64,000 bases of DNA, from assembly GCF_000255555.1 (NCBI RefSeq), contig NZ_AGRW01000055.1, positions 124,001-188,000 on the forward strand. Direction: 5' to 3'. The notes under the pieces are model-generated. The model made no database searches. It had not been told where the DNA came from and saw only the letters and a program-made list of their open reading frames with translations. Both the position numbers and the translations under genes were made by a program. Shown piece by piece: positions 1-8,748 of this stretch (position 1 is the first letter of the stretch; every line of letters starts with the position of its first letter). This DNA is from Treponema saccharophilum DSM 2985 (GTDB lineage Bacteria > Spirochaetota > Spirochaetia > Treponematales > Treponemataceae).

Positions 1-652
1 TACACTTCCGTAAGTCGGAAAAGAACTTGTCTGCTAAAAAATGATTATCGCTTTCTCTTTCTTCAAAATCTTTGCTATCCGACTCTTTTTCAATTCCTAT
101 AAGCAAGATTTTTGAAAAATTTGTCAATGCCTCGGCAACTTGCTTGTTTTCAAAGCAGAATTTTGTCATGTTCAATTTTGAAAACGAATCATGTAAAAAT
201 TTAGAATACAGTATTTGGTATTTTCTTTTTAATCGCTGTTCCTCTCTATAACCGTCTTTTCCTTCTTCTTCATTTTGCTTAGAATTTTCTAGAAATGTAT
301 TTCGTGCAAAAATCCCATCTAGATTAGAAAAATCAGAACAGATTGTCTCTCTTAGGAAATCCTTTATATCTTCATCACTCAATTCGCAATTGCCATTTCT
401 TTGTTCTTTCTCAATAATGTTCAGAAAGTCGCAGCATCGGTTATAAAGTCTTGTGAATAAATCGTAGATTTCATACCTTTTGTCAAAAAGTGTGATTTTA
501 CGCTCCTTTTCAATGTCTTTACTTTCGATTTTTTTAAACCTATTGGTTTGTCTGTACTGAGTTACAGCAATTGCAATCAGAACTACAATATTCGATATCG
601 GTCCTAATAACGAGCCTATATTTTTTGAGATAAGTTCAGCAAAATTGCACAT
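1..652 (-). CDS. Partial membrane-anchored protein of unknown function
   Basis: The reading frame is open from an ATG at 652 down to the window edge, so at least 217 residues are present and the C-terminus is missing. An AGGAA ribosome site lies about 9 bases ahead of the ATG. One transmembrane segment near residues 10-32 (a SLLGPISNIVVLIAIAV stretch) is followed by a charged, helical, presumably cytoplasmic domain rich in Lys, Glu and Asn. Putative phage or abortive-infection phenotype proteins often have this shape, but no conserved motif supports that here. The next upstream gene on the same strand ends 49 bases away, so the two may be co-transcribed. The stretch is AT-rich compared with metE. 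Confidence 0.75.
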   Translation of the reverse strand, partial: MCNFAELISKNIGSLLGPISNIVVLIAIAVTQYRQTNRFKKIESKDIEKERKITLFDKRYEIYDLFTRLYNRCCDFLNIIEKEQRNGNCELSDEDIKDFLRETICSDFSNLDGIFARNTFLENSKQNEEEGKDGYREEQRLKRKYQILYSKFLHDSFSKLNMTKFCFENKQVAEALTNFSKILLIGIEKESDSKDFEERESDNHFLADKFFSDLRKC

Positions 653-700
653 TTGAAATATTTCCTGTTGATTTTGTGGAGCGGCTTTGGTTGATTGTAT

Positions 701-1519
701 TTAATCCCATTCATATTGGAGTGTTGGCGGATAGAAAATCAGTTCCTCCCAACCAAATACCGTACAGTTTTCAATATCGTCATGCACTTTGTTTGCTATG
801 TCCTGATTAGTGAAATTTTGAATGCGGTTTTCCCATAGCAGTTTTTCGTACTTAGGCGGAAAAAGTGGCACTACTTTATATTCCTCGTTATCGAGGGTGA
901 TTTTTCTGTCTGATAGAATTAGTGAGCCATCTTTTTTGCAAAGTAAATATTCAGCATCCTCCCCATGTTCAAATGTTTTGAAATATAATGTGCAAGATTT
1001 TCTTGCTGTTTCAAATAGAATCTCTACCATGCCGTTATTAGCGGCCATCAATTTTCCTTTTGTGTCGCTGCCAATGACAATCATGTTTTCAAGTGATTTT
1101 AAATCCACGCTTAAAGCAGGTTTCGAGCTATCGTATTTTATAAAACCTAAACTGCCGCTGATAAAAAAATTGGCGGAGTATAGCAAATCTAGGGGTATAG
1201 ATTCCATCGTTTCTGAGGTGAGAACTCCCAAATCAAGCACTTTGGCTTTTATGGCTTTTATTTTCGCAACAGAAATTTTGTTGATGATATACGCAACGAT
1301 AATACCGACAATGGAGATTGCCAATAAGATAATTGAAATGATGAAAAGTACTCTGAAGTTCCCCCATAATGCAATGTCCAGAGGAATGCATGCTACTCCA
1401 GGAAATATTCCTAACTCAAAAAAGAAAGGTACATCAATTTTTCCATCATTCGGCGCTGCAATACTAATAAGAATCAGTGCTATTGCTATTACTGCTACAA
1501 TAATTTTAACGAACAACAT
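701..1519 (-). CDS. Hypothetical protein with two N-terminal membrane segments
   Basis: Encodes 272 residues from the ATG at 1519, which follows a GGAG site by about 6 bases; an in-frame TTG twelve bases earlier has no comparable site. Two hydrophobic segments (about residues 3-22 and 50-75) form a hairpin in the membrane. They are followed by a soluble domain of about 190 residues rich in beta-like alternation and ending in aromatic residues. I do not recognise the family. It lies between the partial membrane protein and a 68-residue protein on the same strand, and the three are probably one transcription unit. Function unknown. Confidence 0.7.
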   Translation of the reverse strand: MLFVKIIVAVIAIALILISIAAPNDGKIDVPFFFELGIFPGVACIPLDIALWGNFRVLFIISIILLAISIVGIIVAYIINKISVAKIKAIKAKVLDLGVLTSETMESIPLDLLYSANFFISGSLGFIKYDSSKPALSVDLKSLENMIVIGSDTKGKLMAANNGMVEILFETARKSCTLYFKTFEHGEDAEYLLCKKDGSLILSDRKITLDNEEYKVVPLFPPKYEKLLWENRIQNFTNQDIANKVHDDIENCTVFGWEELIFYPPTLQYEWD

Positions 1520-1535
1520 TTCAGTCTCCAAGCGT

Positions 1536-1742
1536 TTAGTTTTCCAGCGTGTCTTCTAGTCTTTCAGCAAACTCTCTGCATTTTCTGGATAATTCTCTTA
1601 GAAAATCTACTGCCTCGCTTGCATTGCTGTTGTCGTTTAGAACGTACTGTGTAAACTTGGAAAAATCATTTTCCGCAAGATAGTCAGTGATTTCTTGAGT
1701 TTCGTGAAAAAACTTCGATGTTTTTCCGTTTTTCTTTCCCAT
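1536..1742 (-). CDS. Small acidic helical protein, unknown
   Basis: A 68-residue protein. The start is placed at the ATG whose GGAGG site lies 7 bases upstream; the longer reading from 1778 has no such site. It is lysine-rich at the N-terminus (MGKKNGKTSKFF) and then predicted helical, with an acidic C-terminus. It carries no cysteine pair and no recognisable DNA-binding motif. The gene ends 16 bases before the start of the next gene on the same strand, so it heads the three-gene minus-strand unit. The divergent XRE regulator starts 127 bases away on the other strand, which may mean the regulator controls this unit; that is inference. Confidence 0.65.
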   Translation of the reverse strand: MGKKNGKTSKFFHETQEITDYLAENDFSKFTQYVLNDNSNASEAVDFLRELSRKCREFAERLEDTLEN

Positions 1743-1869
1743 AATCAAAGCCTCCTGTATCATCTTATAAGACGTCAAAATGATTAAATCTAATCATCAA
1801 TTCGCCATTATATAATCTGAAAAGACTGTCCGCAAGAAGAATTTCGTCTTTTTAGATTATCCTTTTTTC

Positions 1870-2190
1870 ATGGGATTCAAGGAAAATTTGAAAGAGGAAA
1901 TGATTTTTCAGGACATAAAGCCGAAAGAACTTTCAGAGAAAACTGGAATAAGCGTGAATACTCTCAGAAACTACATAAACAACCACGACGCTTTGCCGAA
2001 CATAGATTCCGCGGTGAAAATAGCGAAAGCGTTGAATGTGACTGTGGAAGAGCTTGTCGAAGGACGCAAATGCAAAAACATTGACTGCGGATGCGGGAAA
2101 AAACTTCTTTCGATATATGCAGACCTCTGCGAGAACGATAAAAAATCTGTGATGGCGTTATTGGAGGAAATGAAAAGGCACGTCAATTAG
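1870..2190 (+). CDS. XRE-family helix-turn-helix regulator
   Basis: Encodes 106 residues. Residues about 5-62 form a Cro/C1-type helix-turn-helix, with the usual pattern [17 protein letters not shown] followed by an ALNVTVEEL helix. A short cysteine-containing linker ([11 protein letters not shown]) follows, then a helical tail. The cysteine cluster may bind metal, but this is only suggested by spacing. There is no clear ribosome site ahead of the ATG. It is divergent from the small membrane-protein unit, and regulators of this size commonly repress the genes next to them. A terminator hairpin on the same strand lies at 2312-2352. Confidence 0.85.
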   Translation: MGFKENLKEEMIFQDIKPKELSEKTGISVNTLRNYINNHDALPNIDSAVKIAKALNVTVEELVEGRKCKNIDCGCGKKLLSIYADLCENDKKSVMALLEEMKRHVN

Positions 2191-2209
2191 GCATTTCTCA
2201 ACAACGCTC

Positions 2210-2239
2210 AAAAAAAAAGCCCCGCGCCAATCGCAGAGC
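2210..2239 (-). terminator. Rho-independent terminator of metE (minus strand)
   Basis: Read on the minus strand, an 8-bp GC-rich stem (GCTCTGCG paired to CGCGGGGC with two G-U pairs) around a 5-base loop is followed by a run of nine T. It lies about 125 bases past the metE stop codon. A near copy of this hairpin lies at 47243-47270 behind pntB, so it belongs to a repeated terminator family. Confidence 0.75.
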
Positions 2240-2311
2240 TTTCCATTGTTCCATTTACTTTCGGTCGCAAGACCTCCATTCGGCGGCCTGCTGTCAAGGA
2301 ATGTGGTTGTT

Positions 2312-2352
2312 AATGAGGTTTCGTTCCGATGAGCGAAGCCTCATTTTTTTTT
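2312..2352 (+). terminator. Terminator hairpin facing plus strand
   Basis: Stem AATGAGGTTTCG / CGAAGCCTCATT (one G-U pair) is followed by about ten T. It sits between the convergent XRE gene and metE and probably ends transcription from the XRE side. Confidence 0.7.
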
Positions 2353-2362
2353 GCAGTTCCTT

Positions 2363-4627
2363 TCAGGCTCTCAGCTGCCGGGCCGCTTCGACAAGGTTTT
2401 CAAGCGCTTTTTCCGTTTCCTTGTTTCCGCGGGTTTTCAGGCCGCAGTCGGGATTCACCCACAACTTTTTCTTCGAGACTTTGAGGAGCATTTTTTCGAG
2501 CGCGGTTTTGATTTCCTCCACGGACGGGACGCGCGCCGAGTGGATGTCGTACACGCCGGGACCGACTTCCGTCCTGAAATGTGCGTCTTTGAGCGCGTCA
2601 AGAATCTTCAAGTCGGCGCGGCTCGCCTCGAACGTGATGACGTCCGCGTCCATATCGTCGATTTCGCGGATGATGTCGTTGAACTCGCTGTAGCACATGT
2701 GCGTGTGAATCTGCGTCTCAGCCTTCACCTTCGCGTGGACGAGGCGGAATGCGGGAATCGCCCAGTCGAGGTATTCCTTGTGCCAGTCGGCTTTTCTGAG
2801 CGGAAGCTTTTCTCGCAGCGCCGCCTCGTCAATCTGGATGATTTTGATTCCGTTCTTCTCCAAATCGAGGACTTCATCGCGGATTGCGAGCGCAATCTGC
2901 TGCGCCTGCTCCTTCAGGCTGATGTCGTCGCGCGGAAAAGACCAGTTCAGAATCGTCACGGGGCCGGTGAGCATTCCCTTCACGATTTTTTTCGTCTGCT
3001 CCTGCGCGAAAACCGACCATTCGACCGTCATCTGCCCTTTCCGGCTCACGTCGCTCCAAATAATCGGCGGCTTGACGCACCGTGTTCCGTAGCTTTGAAC
3101 CCATGCGTTCTGCGTGAAAATGTATCCGTAAAGCTGGCTTCCGAAATACTCGACCATGTCGTTCCGCTCGAATTCCCCGTGGACGAGGACGTCGAGCCCG
3201 ATTCTTTCCTGCAGTTTTATGCACTCGGCGATTTTTTCTCGGTTGAACGCGACGTACTGCTCCTTCGTGATTGTCCCTTTTTTGTACGCGGCGCGGTTCG
3301 CGCGGACGTCCGCCGTCTGCGGAAAAGAGCCGATTGTCGTCGTGGGAAAGAGCGGAAGGCTGAAGACGCCGCGCTGGATTTTTTCCCGCTCGGAAAAATC
3401 AGGCTTCCGGACAAAATCGTCTTCCGTCAGTTCGGAAAGCGCTTTCTGCACGCTCATGTTTTTGAACACACGCTCGCTTTCAAAAAGCTTTTTGTTTTCG
3501 GAAAGCGCCTTCTCGTCGCCCGAAGAAAGTTCCGCCAGCTCGGAAAGCTTTTCCTCCGCGAACGCGAAATGCTTCTTGATGTCGCCGCTGATTTTTTCCT
3601 CCGCCTGCGTCGTGTACGGAACGTGGAGCAGCGAGCACGATGTCGAAAGCACGATGTTTTCTTCCGGAACAAAATTCTTGATTTGCGAGAGAAGCGTATT
3701 TTTCTTTGCGTAATCGCTTCTCCAGATGTTCTTCCCGTTCACGATTCCAGCAAAAAGAAGTGCATCGTTCGGGAAGCCGGATTCCAAAAGCGAAAGCGAT
3801 TCCTTGCCCTCGACAAAATCAAGCCCGATTGCGTCGAATCCGAGCGCGCAGATTTCCTTGTACACGTCGCGCACGTCGCCGAAATACGTCTGGAGCGCGA
3901 TTTTGATTTTCGTCTTCGCGCGGATTTTTTGAATCAGGCTTTTATATATAGAAAGAAAAAGCGCTTTTTGCGAATCCGAGATGTCGAGGACGAGGGCGGG
4001 TTCCGAAAAACGTATCCATTCCGCCCCCGCTTTTGAAAGGGATTCGGCAAGCGAGGAAAGCGCGTCGGCACATCCGGCGGCAAAATCCTCCGCGGCCTTT
4101 TTTCCGGTAAAAGTCGCGAGGCGCAGGAACGTGTACGCGCCGATGATGTCGGGAACCGTCTGGATTCCGAGAGACCGTGCCTCGCTGAATTCGGAAAGCA
4201 CCTTGTTGTTCTGCGAAAGCGAAATCTTCGTGTCGTCGGAAATCTCCGGCACAATGTAATGGTAGTTCGTGTTGAACCATTTTTTCATCGGAAGCGCCTT
4301 CACGTCGCCCGCCGCGCCTTGATATCCATGGGAAGCCGCAAAAAATGTTTCGAGCGGGGAAAGAGAAAGGGACGCATACCGTTCGGGAACGGCGCCCAAA
4401 AGAAAAGCCGTGTCGAGCATGTTGTCGTAAAAAGAAAAATCATTCGACGGAATAAACGAAATGCCGCATTCCGCCTGTTTTTTCCAGCCGTAAGAGCGGA
4501 GCTCCTTTGCCGTTTTTTCAAGTTCCTCCGCCGTTATTTCCCCTTTGAAGAATTTCTCCGCCGCAAATTTCAGCTCGCGGTTTTTTCCGATTCGCGGAAA
4601 CCCAATAACCGATGTTCTTGTCGCCAT
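2363..4627 (-). CDS. metE: Cobalamin-independent methionine synthase
   Basis: Catalyses methyl transfer from 5-methyltetrahydrofolate (polyglutamate) to homocysteine, the last step of methionine synthesis, in the cytoplasm. Encodes 754 residues from the ATG at 4627, which has a GGAAT site, matching the usual family length of about 750. A longer frame starting 75 bases upstream lacks a ribosome site and is not used. The N-terminal MetE barrel starts with [10 protein letters not shown] and the catalytic barrel covers about residues 430-750. The zinc ligands are visible: His643 and Cys645 (HTHMCYSEF), Glu667 (TFEAS) and Cys728 ([10 protein letters not shown]). The gene stands alone on the minus strand. 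The LysR gene at 7092 could be its MetR-type activator, with a restriction cassette lying between them; that link is inference. Confidence 0.97.
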   Translation of the reverse strand: MATRTSVIGFPRIGKNRELKFAAEKFFKGEITAEELEKTAKELRSYGWKKQAECGISFIPSNDFSFYDNMLDTAFLLGAVPERYASLSLSPLETFFAASHGYQGAAGDVKALPMKKWFNTNYHYIVPEISDDTKISLSQNNKVLSEFSEARSLGIQTVPDIIGAYTFLRLATFTGKKAAEDFAAGCADALSSLAESLSKAGAEWIRFSEPALVLDISDSQKALFLSIYKSLIQKIRAKTKIKIALQTYFGDVRDVYKEICALGFDAIGLDFVEGKESLSLLESGFPNDALLFAGIVNGKNIWRSDYAKKNTLLSQIKNFVPEENIVLSTSCSLLHVPYTTQAEEKISGDIKKHFAFAEEKLSELAELSSGDEKALSENKKLFESERVFKNMSVQKALSELTEDDFVRKPDFSEREKIQRGVFSLPLFPTTTIGSFPQTADVRANRAAYKKGTITKEQYVAFNREKIAECIKLQERIGLDVLVHGEFERNDMVEYFGSQLYGYIFTQNAWVQSYGTRCVKPPIIWSDVSRKGQMTVEWSVFAQEQTKKIVKGMLTGPVTILNWSFPRDDISLKEQAQQIALAIRDEVLDLEKNGIKIIQIDEAALREKLPLRKADWHKEYLDWAIPAFRLVHAKVKAETQIHTHMCYSEFNDIIREIDDMDADVITFEASRADLKILDALKDAHFRTEVGPGVYDIHSARVPSVEEIKTALEKMLLKVSKKKLWVNPDCGLKTRGNKETEKALENLVEAARQLRA

Positions 4628-4782
4628 AAAATCCGATTCCTTTTCTGTTTGATTTTTTGAAGTATACGTTTTTGCGCCGACAGCGAAAAATACTATTTTC
4701 AATCAGTTGACGATAGAATTTGACTATGGAGAAAAATTGGCGAAAGTAGATTTTTTGAATGAGTTAAAGTATATTTTTTTTC

Positions 4783-5676
4783 ATGGCTATTGCACATCCA
4801 TTCGTAAAATGGGTTGGTGGAAAAACTCAGCTTTTGGAAAAAATCCGAGAAAAATATCCCTCAAAAATTGAAAAGTATTGCGAACCGTTCGTCGGCGGTG
4901 GAGCTGTGCTTTTTGATGTTTTGAGCAAATTTCAGCCCAAAGAAATATTGATAAACGATATAAACAAAGAGCTCATAAACACCTATTCCCAAGTAAAAAG
5001 CAATTGCGAGAAACTGATAACCGTGCTTTCAGACTTGCAGGAGCGGTACAAAAAACAGACTTTGGAACAGAACAGGCTTTTCTTTTATGAGAAGCGCGAA
5101 CGATTCAATGCGATAAAAGTAGAACTGAACGAAACTGAAAACATAGAAAAAGCGGCATTGTTCATTTTCTTGAACAAGACATGCTTCAACGGACTTTACC
5201 GCGTAAATACAAAAGGTCTTTTCAACGTTCCGTTCAACAGCGCGAAAAATCCGCTTTTGTGCGATGTGGACAATCTGCGTGAGTGCTCGAAAATATTGAA
5301 AAACGTAGAAATGAAAGCCGGAAGCTACACACAGTGCAAAGACTTTATCGGTAAAAATACGTTCGTTTACATAGACCCGCCTTACAGACCGTTGTCGGAA
5401 ACTTCGTCTTTCACGTCATATTCTGTAAACGGTTTTTCGGACAAAGAGCAGATTGAGCTGAAGGATTTTATTGAAGAGATTTCAAAAAAAGGCGCGTTTG
5501 TCCTAGCAAGCAATTCCGACCCGAAAAATGCAGACTCGAACGATGAATTTTTTGACATGTTGTACTCAAACTTTGAAATAAAAAGGGTTTTCGCATCGCG
5601 AATGGTAAATTCAAATGCAAAAAAGCGCGGCGCAATCAGCGAGCTTCTGATCAGCAATCTGGCAACAGTGTTTTGA
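4783..5676 (+). CDS. DNA adenine methyltransferase, D12 class (GATC-type)
   Basis: Encodes 297 residues of the D12/Dam family, which methylates N6 of adenine. The SAM-binding motif FVKWVGGKTQLL is at the N-terminus, FVGGGAVLFD follows at about residue 45, and the catalytic motif is DPPY at about residue 200 (FVYIDPPYRP). The protein is full length for the DpnM/MboA group. It is followed 10 bases later by a DpnII-type endonuclease, so the target is most likely GATC. There is no Shine-Dalgarno site ahead of the ATG, which lies straight after a T-run. Codon use is AT-richer than metE, as expected for a mobile restriction cassette. Confidence 0.93.
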   Translation: MAIAHPFVKWVGGKTQLLEKIREKYPSKIEKYCEPFVGGGAVLFDVLSKFQPKEILINDINKELINTYSQVKSNCEKLITVLSDLQERYKKQTLEQNRLFFYEKRERFNAIKVELNETENIEKAALFIFLNKTCFNGLYRVNTKGLFNVPFNSAKNPLLCDVDNLRECSKILKNVEMKAGSYTQCKDFIGKNTFVYIDPPYRPLSETSSFTSYSVNGFSDKEQIELKDFIEEISKKGAFVLASNSDPKNADSNDEFFDMLYSNFEIKRVFASRMVNSNAKKRGAISELLISNLATVF

Positions 5677-5686
5677 GGAGAAAATT

Positions 5687-6547
5687 ATGAAACGCGATTT
5701 CACAAAGTGGCTTTCGACTTTTCGTGACAGCATAGCGACTTATTCTTATTATGTAGATTTTGGGAAAGTTTACGGGAATGTCGAAAGCATAAAAATCGAA
5801 CTTAATATCTTGAATTCATTGATTGGCTCGAAGAATATCAAATCTGATTTTGAAAAAATCCTCAAAAAATACCCGGAAACATTGAAGTGCATTCCGATTT
5901 TGCTCGCGGTGAGAAATCCCGAAATCGCCGTTTCCGATGAAAACGGAAGCTGCCTTTTCGATTTTGCGACGCAGACTCACACAATCGAAAGATATTCTGA
6001 GTTCATGGAAAAATCCGGTTTGTTCGATTTGCTCCAAAAACATCTGATTGCGAATCTTCTTGATTATGTGACAGGAATCGAAACGGGGCTTGATTCAAAT
6101 GGCCGCAAAAACAGGGGCGGGCATCTGATGGAGGATTTGGTCGAAAGCTACATAAAAAAAGCGGGTTTTGAAAAAGACAAAACGTATTTCAAGGAAATGT
6201 ACATTCACGAAATCTCAAAAAAATGGAATATCGATTTGTCGGCAATATCAAATCAGGGAAAAATGGAAAAGCGATTTGATTATGTCGTAAAAACCGAAAA
6301 GCAGATTTATGTGATTGAAACGAACTTTTACGGAAGCGGCGGCTCAAAACTCAACGAGACATCTCGAAGCTACAAAACGCTTTCAGGCGAAATCGACACG
6401 ATTGACGGCGTGACTTTTGTGTGGTTCACGGACGGAAACGGCTGGAGAAGCGCACGCCACAATCTTGAAGAAACATTTGACGTGATGGAACACATCTACT
6501 GCATAAAGGACATGGAAGACGGAATTATGAGCGTGATTTTCAGGTAG
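5687..6547 (+). CDS. Type II restriction endonuclease, DpnII/MboI family (GATC)
   Basis: Encodes 286 residues. It carries hallmark segments of the DpnII family: IPILLAVRNPEI at about residue 65, GRKNRGGHLMEDLVESY at about 140-155, and the PD-(D/E)XK-type core RFDYVV followed by YVIETNFYGSGGSKLNE at about 200-225. The family cuts GATC when it is unmethylated. The gene sits 10 bases behind the matching methyltransferase with a GGAG site, so the modification enzyme is translated first. No truncation or frameshift is seen, so the system looks functional. The third gene of the cassette follows 10 bases later. Confidence 0.92.
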   Translation: MKRDFTKWLSTFRDSIATYSYYVDFGKVYGNVESIKIELNILNSLIGSKNIKSDFEKILKKYPETLKCIPILLAVRNPEIAVSDENGSCLFDFATQTHTIERYSEFMEKSGLFDLLQKHLIANLLDYVTGIETGLDSNGRKNRGGHLMEDLVESYIKKAGFEKDKTYFKEMYIHEISKKWNIDLSAISNQGKMEKRFDYVVKTEKQIYVIETNFYGSGGSKLNETSRSYKTLSGEIDTIDGVTFVWFTDGNGWRSARHNLEETFDVMEHIYCIKDMEDGIMSVIFR

Positions 6548-6557
6548 GGGAAAACGT

Positions 6558-7082
6558 ATGTCAAAAAACTTGTTCAATCATAACGTGCATTTGATTCCGC
6601 TGAACATTTCAAACTCAACGCAAGATACGTTTCGAATGGAGCTTATGAATATTCCGTATTTGCTTTATGAAGTTGAAGTTTTGTCGACCGGCGAGAAAAT
6701 TGTAATCAACAAACCCGGCGGAAAACGGAATTTTGGGCGGCTCGCTAAAAATGACTTCATGGTGTTCATTTATTCTCCAACTGACGAAGGCTTGTGGCTT
6801 ATTTCGCATGATGAAATCAAGGATGATTTGCGATGCAAATATCAGCAGAACAAAACTGAAACGGAAAAAATTATTTACGGCTTGTTGGATGTCTGCAATG
6901 GAATGGAGCCGGAAGCGGTTATTAAAAACAGGCAGTTGGTGAATATCGGCGGTTTGGAAACTGAAAAAATATTAAAAGTGTATAAATGGATTTGGGGACA
7001 AGAGGATTGTAATTATCCGAACGGAGAGGGGAGATGGCTTTCTATGAACGGAATTCTCGCTGAATTCAATTTGAAAAATTAA
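6558..7082 (+). CDS. Unknown third gene of the GATC restriction cassette
   Basis: Encodes 174 residues with a GGGGAAA site 7 bases ahead of the ATG. The sequence is soluble and mixed alpha/beta, with many aromatic and charged residues; a stretch near residues 45-75 (KPGGKRNFGRLAKNDFMVF) alternates basic and hydrophobic residues. It is not a second methyltransferase: there is no DPPY or FxGxG motif. Its tight spacing with the endonuclease gene says it is transcribed with it, so an accessory or passenger role in the restriction module is likely. The family is not recognised. Its composition is AT-rich like the two genes before it, and it ends 9 bases before the LysR gene. Confidence 0.75.
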   Translation: MSKNLFNHNVHLIPLNISNSTQDTFRMELMNIPYLLYEVEVLSTGEKIVINKPGGKRNFGRLAKNDFMVFIYSPTDEGLWLISHDEIKDDLRCKYQQNKTETEKIIYGLLDVCNGMEPEAVIKNRQLVNIGGLETEKILKVYKWIWGQEDCNYPNGEGRWLSMNGILAEFNLKN

Positions 7083-7091
7083 TATTCCCCT

Positions 7092-8009
7092 ATGACCCTC
7101 CAGCAATTGAAATATGCCGTCGCGGTGGCGGATTGCCGAAACATAACGGAAGCATCTCGAAAAGTGTTCGTGTCGCAGCCGAGCCTGACGGCGGCAATCC
7201 GCGAGCTTGAGGCAGAGATGGGCATCGTGATTTTCTCGCGCTCCAACAAGGGCGTTACGGTGACGAACGAGGGCGACGAATTTTTATCGTACGCGCGGCA
7301 GGTTCTGGAGCAGGCGGCCCTTCTCGAGGACAGGTTCAAGGGGGGCGGGGGAGGGAATTCGATTTTTTCCGTGAGCTGCCAGCATTATTCGTTCGCGGTG
7401 AACGCGTTCGTCGATGTGATAAAGAAATTCGGCGGCGCGGAATACGATTTTACGCTCCGCGAGACGCAGACGCACGAAATCATCGAGGATGTGGCGCATC
7501 TGAAAAGCGAAATCGGTGTGCTGTACATGTCGAAAAGGAACGGGGACGTCATCTCGAAGCTCATCAAAAAGAACAATTTGCAGTTCGAGCCGCTTTTTTC
7601 GGCGCCGCTCCACGTTTTCATCTCCAAAAAAAATCCGCTCGCGTCAAAAAACGAGATTTCGCTTTCCGACCTCGCGCCGTTTCCGTACCTGACGTACGAG
7701 CAGGGCGATTTCAACTCGTTCTATTTTGCCGAGGAGCCGCTCACGGAAATCGATTTCGAGTGCACGAAGAACATAAAAGTGCGCGACAGGGCGACGCTTT
7801 TCAACCTGCTCATCGGGCTTGACGGCTACACGATTTGCTCGGGCATCATAAGCCACGAGCTGAACGGAAAAGAAATCATCGCCCGCCCGCTTTCCGTGAA
7901 TGACAGCATGACGGTCGGAATCCTCACGCGGAAAAATATCGCGTTGTCGCGCTATGCGGAATTCTACATCGAATCAATCAGAAAGCACACGGGAAACGAG
8001 ATTCATTGA
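7092..8009 (+). CDS. LysR-family transcriptional regulator
   Basis: Encodes 305 residues, the standard LysR length. The winged helix-turn-helix covers about residues 1-60 (MTLQQLKYAVAVADCRNITEASRKVFVSQPS begins it) and is followed by a substrate-binding domain from about residue 90. Codon use switches back to GC-rich immediately at this gene. There is no clear Shine-Dalgarno site. LysR proteins of the MetR/CysB type control methionine and sulphur genes and are often next to metE. Here metE would be the neighbour if the restriction cassette at 4783-7082 were removed. The specific ligand and target cannot be told from sequence. Confidence 0.93.
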   Translation: MTLQQLKYAVAVADCRNITEASRKVFVSQPSLTAAIRELEAEMGIVIFSRSNKGVTVTNEGDEFLSYARQVLEQAALLEDRFKGGGGGNSIFSVSCQHYSFAVNAFVDVIKKFGGAEYDFTLRETQTHEIIEDVAHLKSEIGVLYMSKRNGDVISKLIKKNNLQFEPLFSAPLHVFISKKNPLASKNEISLSDLAPFPYLTYEQGDFNSFYFAEEPLTEIDFECTKNIKVRDRATLFNLLIGLDGYTICSGIISHELNGKEIIARPLSVNDSMTVGILTRKNIALSRYAEFYIESIRKHTGNEIH

Positions 8010-8048
8010 AATAATGGACGAATCCGGATTCGGAACCTAAAATAGAAG

Positions 8049-8098
8049 CGATGCCGGAATGCGATTCCGTGCGGGCGGTCCGGCATGACGAATTTTTA
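8049..8098 (+). terminator. Terminator behind the LysR gene
   Basis: A GC-rich dyad with arms GATGCCGGA and TCCGGCATGAC, holding a smaller inner fold, is followed by ATTTTTA. It lies 40 bases after the LysR stop and before the next ribosome site. The CGGCATGAC end resembles the arms of other palindromes in this window. Confidence 0.5.
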
Positions 8099-8118
8099 TG
8101 CGTTTTTGGGGAGTGAAA

Positions 8119-8748
8119 ATGGACGAATCCGGGAAAAACGAGTTGCTGAAAAAGCGTATCATCGAAGAGGCCGAAAAAGACGGATGCGTGGTGGTGTGCG
8201 CGTTCGATGACGACGAAACCCACAAAAAACGCCGCAATACGAAGCGCTCGCTCATTTTGGAAAGCATCATCCTCGAAAACGAACTTCGGTATTGCCGTTT
8301 TTCGGAGCGGAAGTCGAAAATAGAGACTGCCGAATACTTTGCCGTGTTCGGAAATCCCGAAAAAACGCGGGAAATAATCGAAAAGGAGCAGGATGCGTTC
8401 CGCGCCCTGCATTTTTATGACGACATACCGCCCGTCCTTGAGGGGAAACTGTTTTATCATCCCGCAACCGACAAGGAGTGCGCCGACTTCGACAAGCGGC
8501 ACGAGCTTCATTTGGGCGAGGAGCACCTCGATTTGCGTCCGTATGTCGTCGGTCCGTGGGTGTACGATTCGAAATCAAGAATATACCGCTCGGGGCAGTA
8601 TCTTTGCTCGCTCCGTTTTCCGACCGAGAACAGTCCCGACTATGTTGCGTCAATCGGCACGGTCATCCCCATCGGCGTTCTGATAAAGAAAATCACCGCA
8701 AAAACGCTGGAGGAGGTGTTCGACGGAATGAAAAAATGGAAAAAGTGA
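8119..8748 (+). CDS. Hypothetical soluble protein
   Basis: Encodes 209 residues. The start is the ATG at 8119 because GGGGAG precedes it by 6 bases; the frame could be read from 8098 but has no site there. The N-terminal half is strongly charged and helical (KKRIIEEAEKDG). The C-terminal half is more globular, with several aromatic residues, and ends in KKWKK. There is no signal peptide or membrane segment. The stop overlaps the next gene by 13 bases, so translation of the two is probably coupled. I do not recognise the family. Confidence 0.75.
   Translation: MDESGKNELLKKRIIEEAEKDGCVVVCAFDDDETHKKRRNTKRSLILESIILENELRYCRFSERKSKIETAEYFAVFGNPEKTREIIEKEQDAFRALHFYDDIPPVLEGKLFYHPATDKECADFDKRHELHLGEEHLDLRPYVVGPWVYDSKSRIYRSGQYLCSLRFPTENSPDYVASIGTVIPIGVLIKKITAKTLEEVFDGMKKWKK

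Noticed and set aside
2351-4036. A 561-codon open frame on the strand opposite metE
   Set aside because: It lies wholly antisense to metE, which has every family motif. It has no ribosome site and its product is Arg/Phe-rich. GC-rich codon bias creates such shadows.
4628-4782. A SAM, cobalamin or T-box riboswitch before metE
   Set aside because: The leader is only about 75-150 bases and shows no recognisable conserved riboswitch core or terminator/antiterminator pair.
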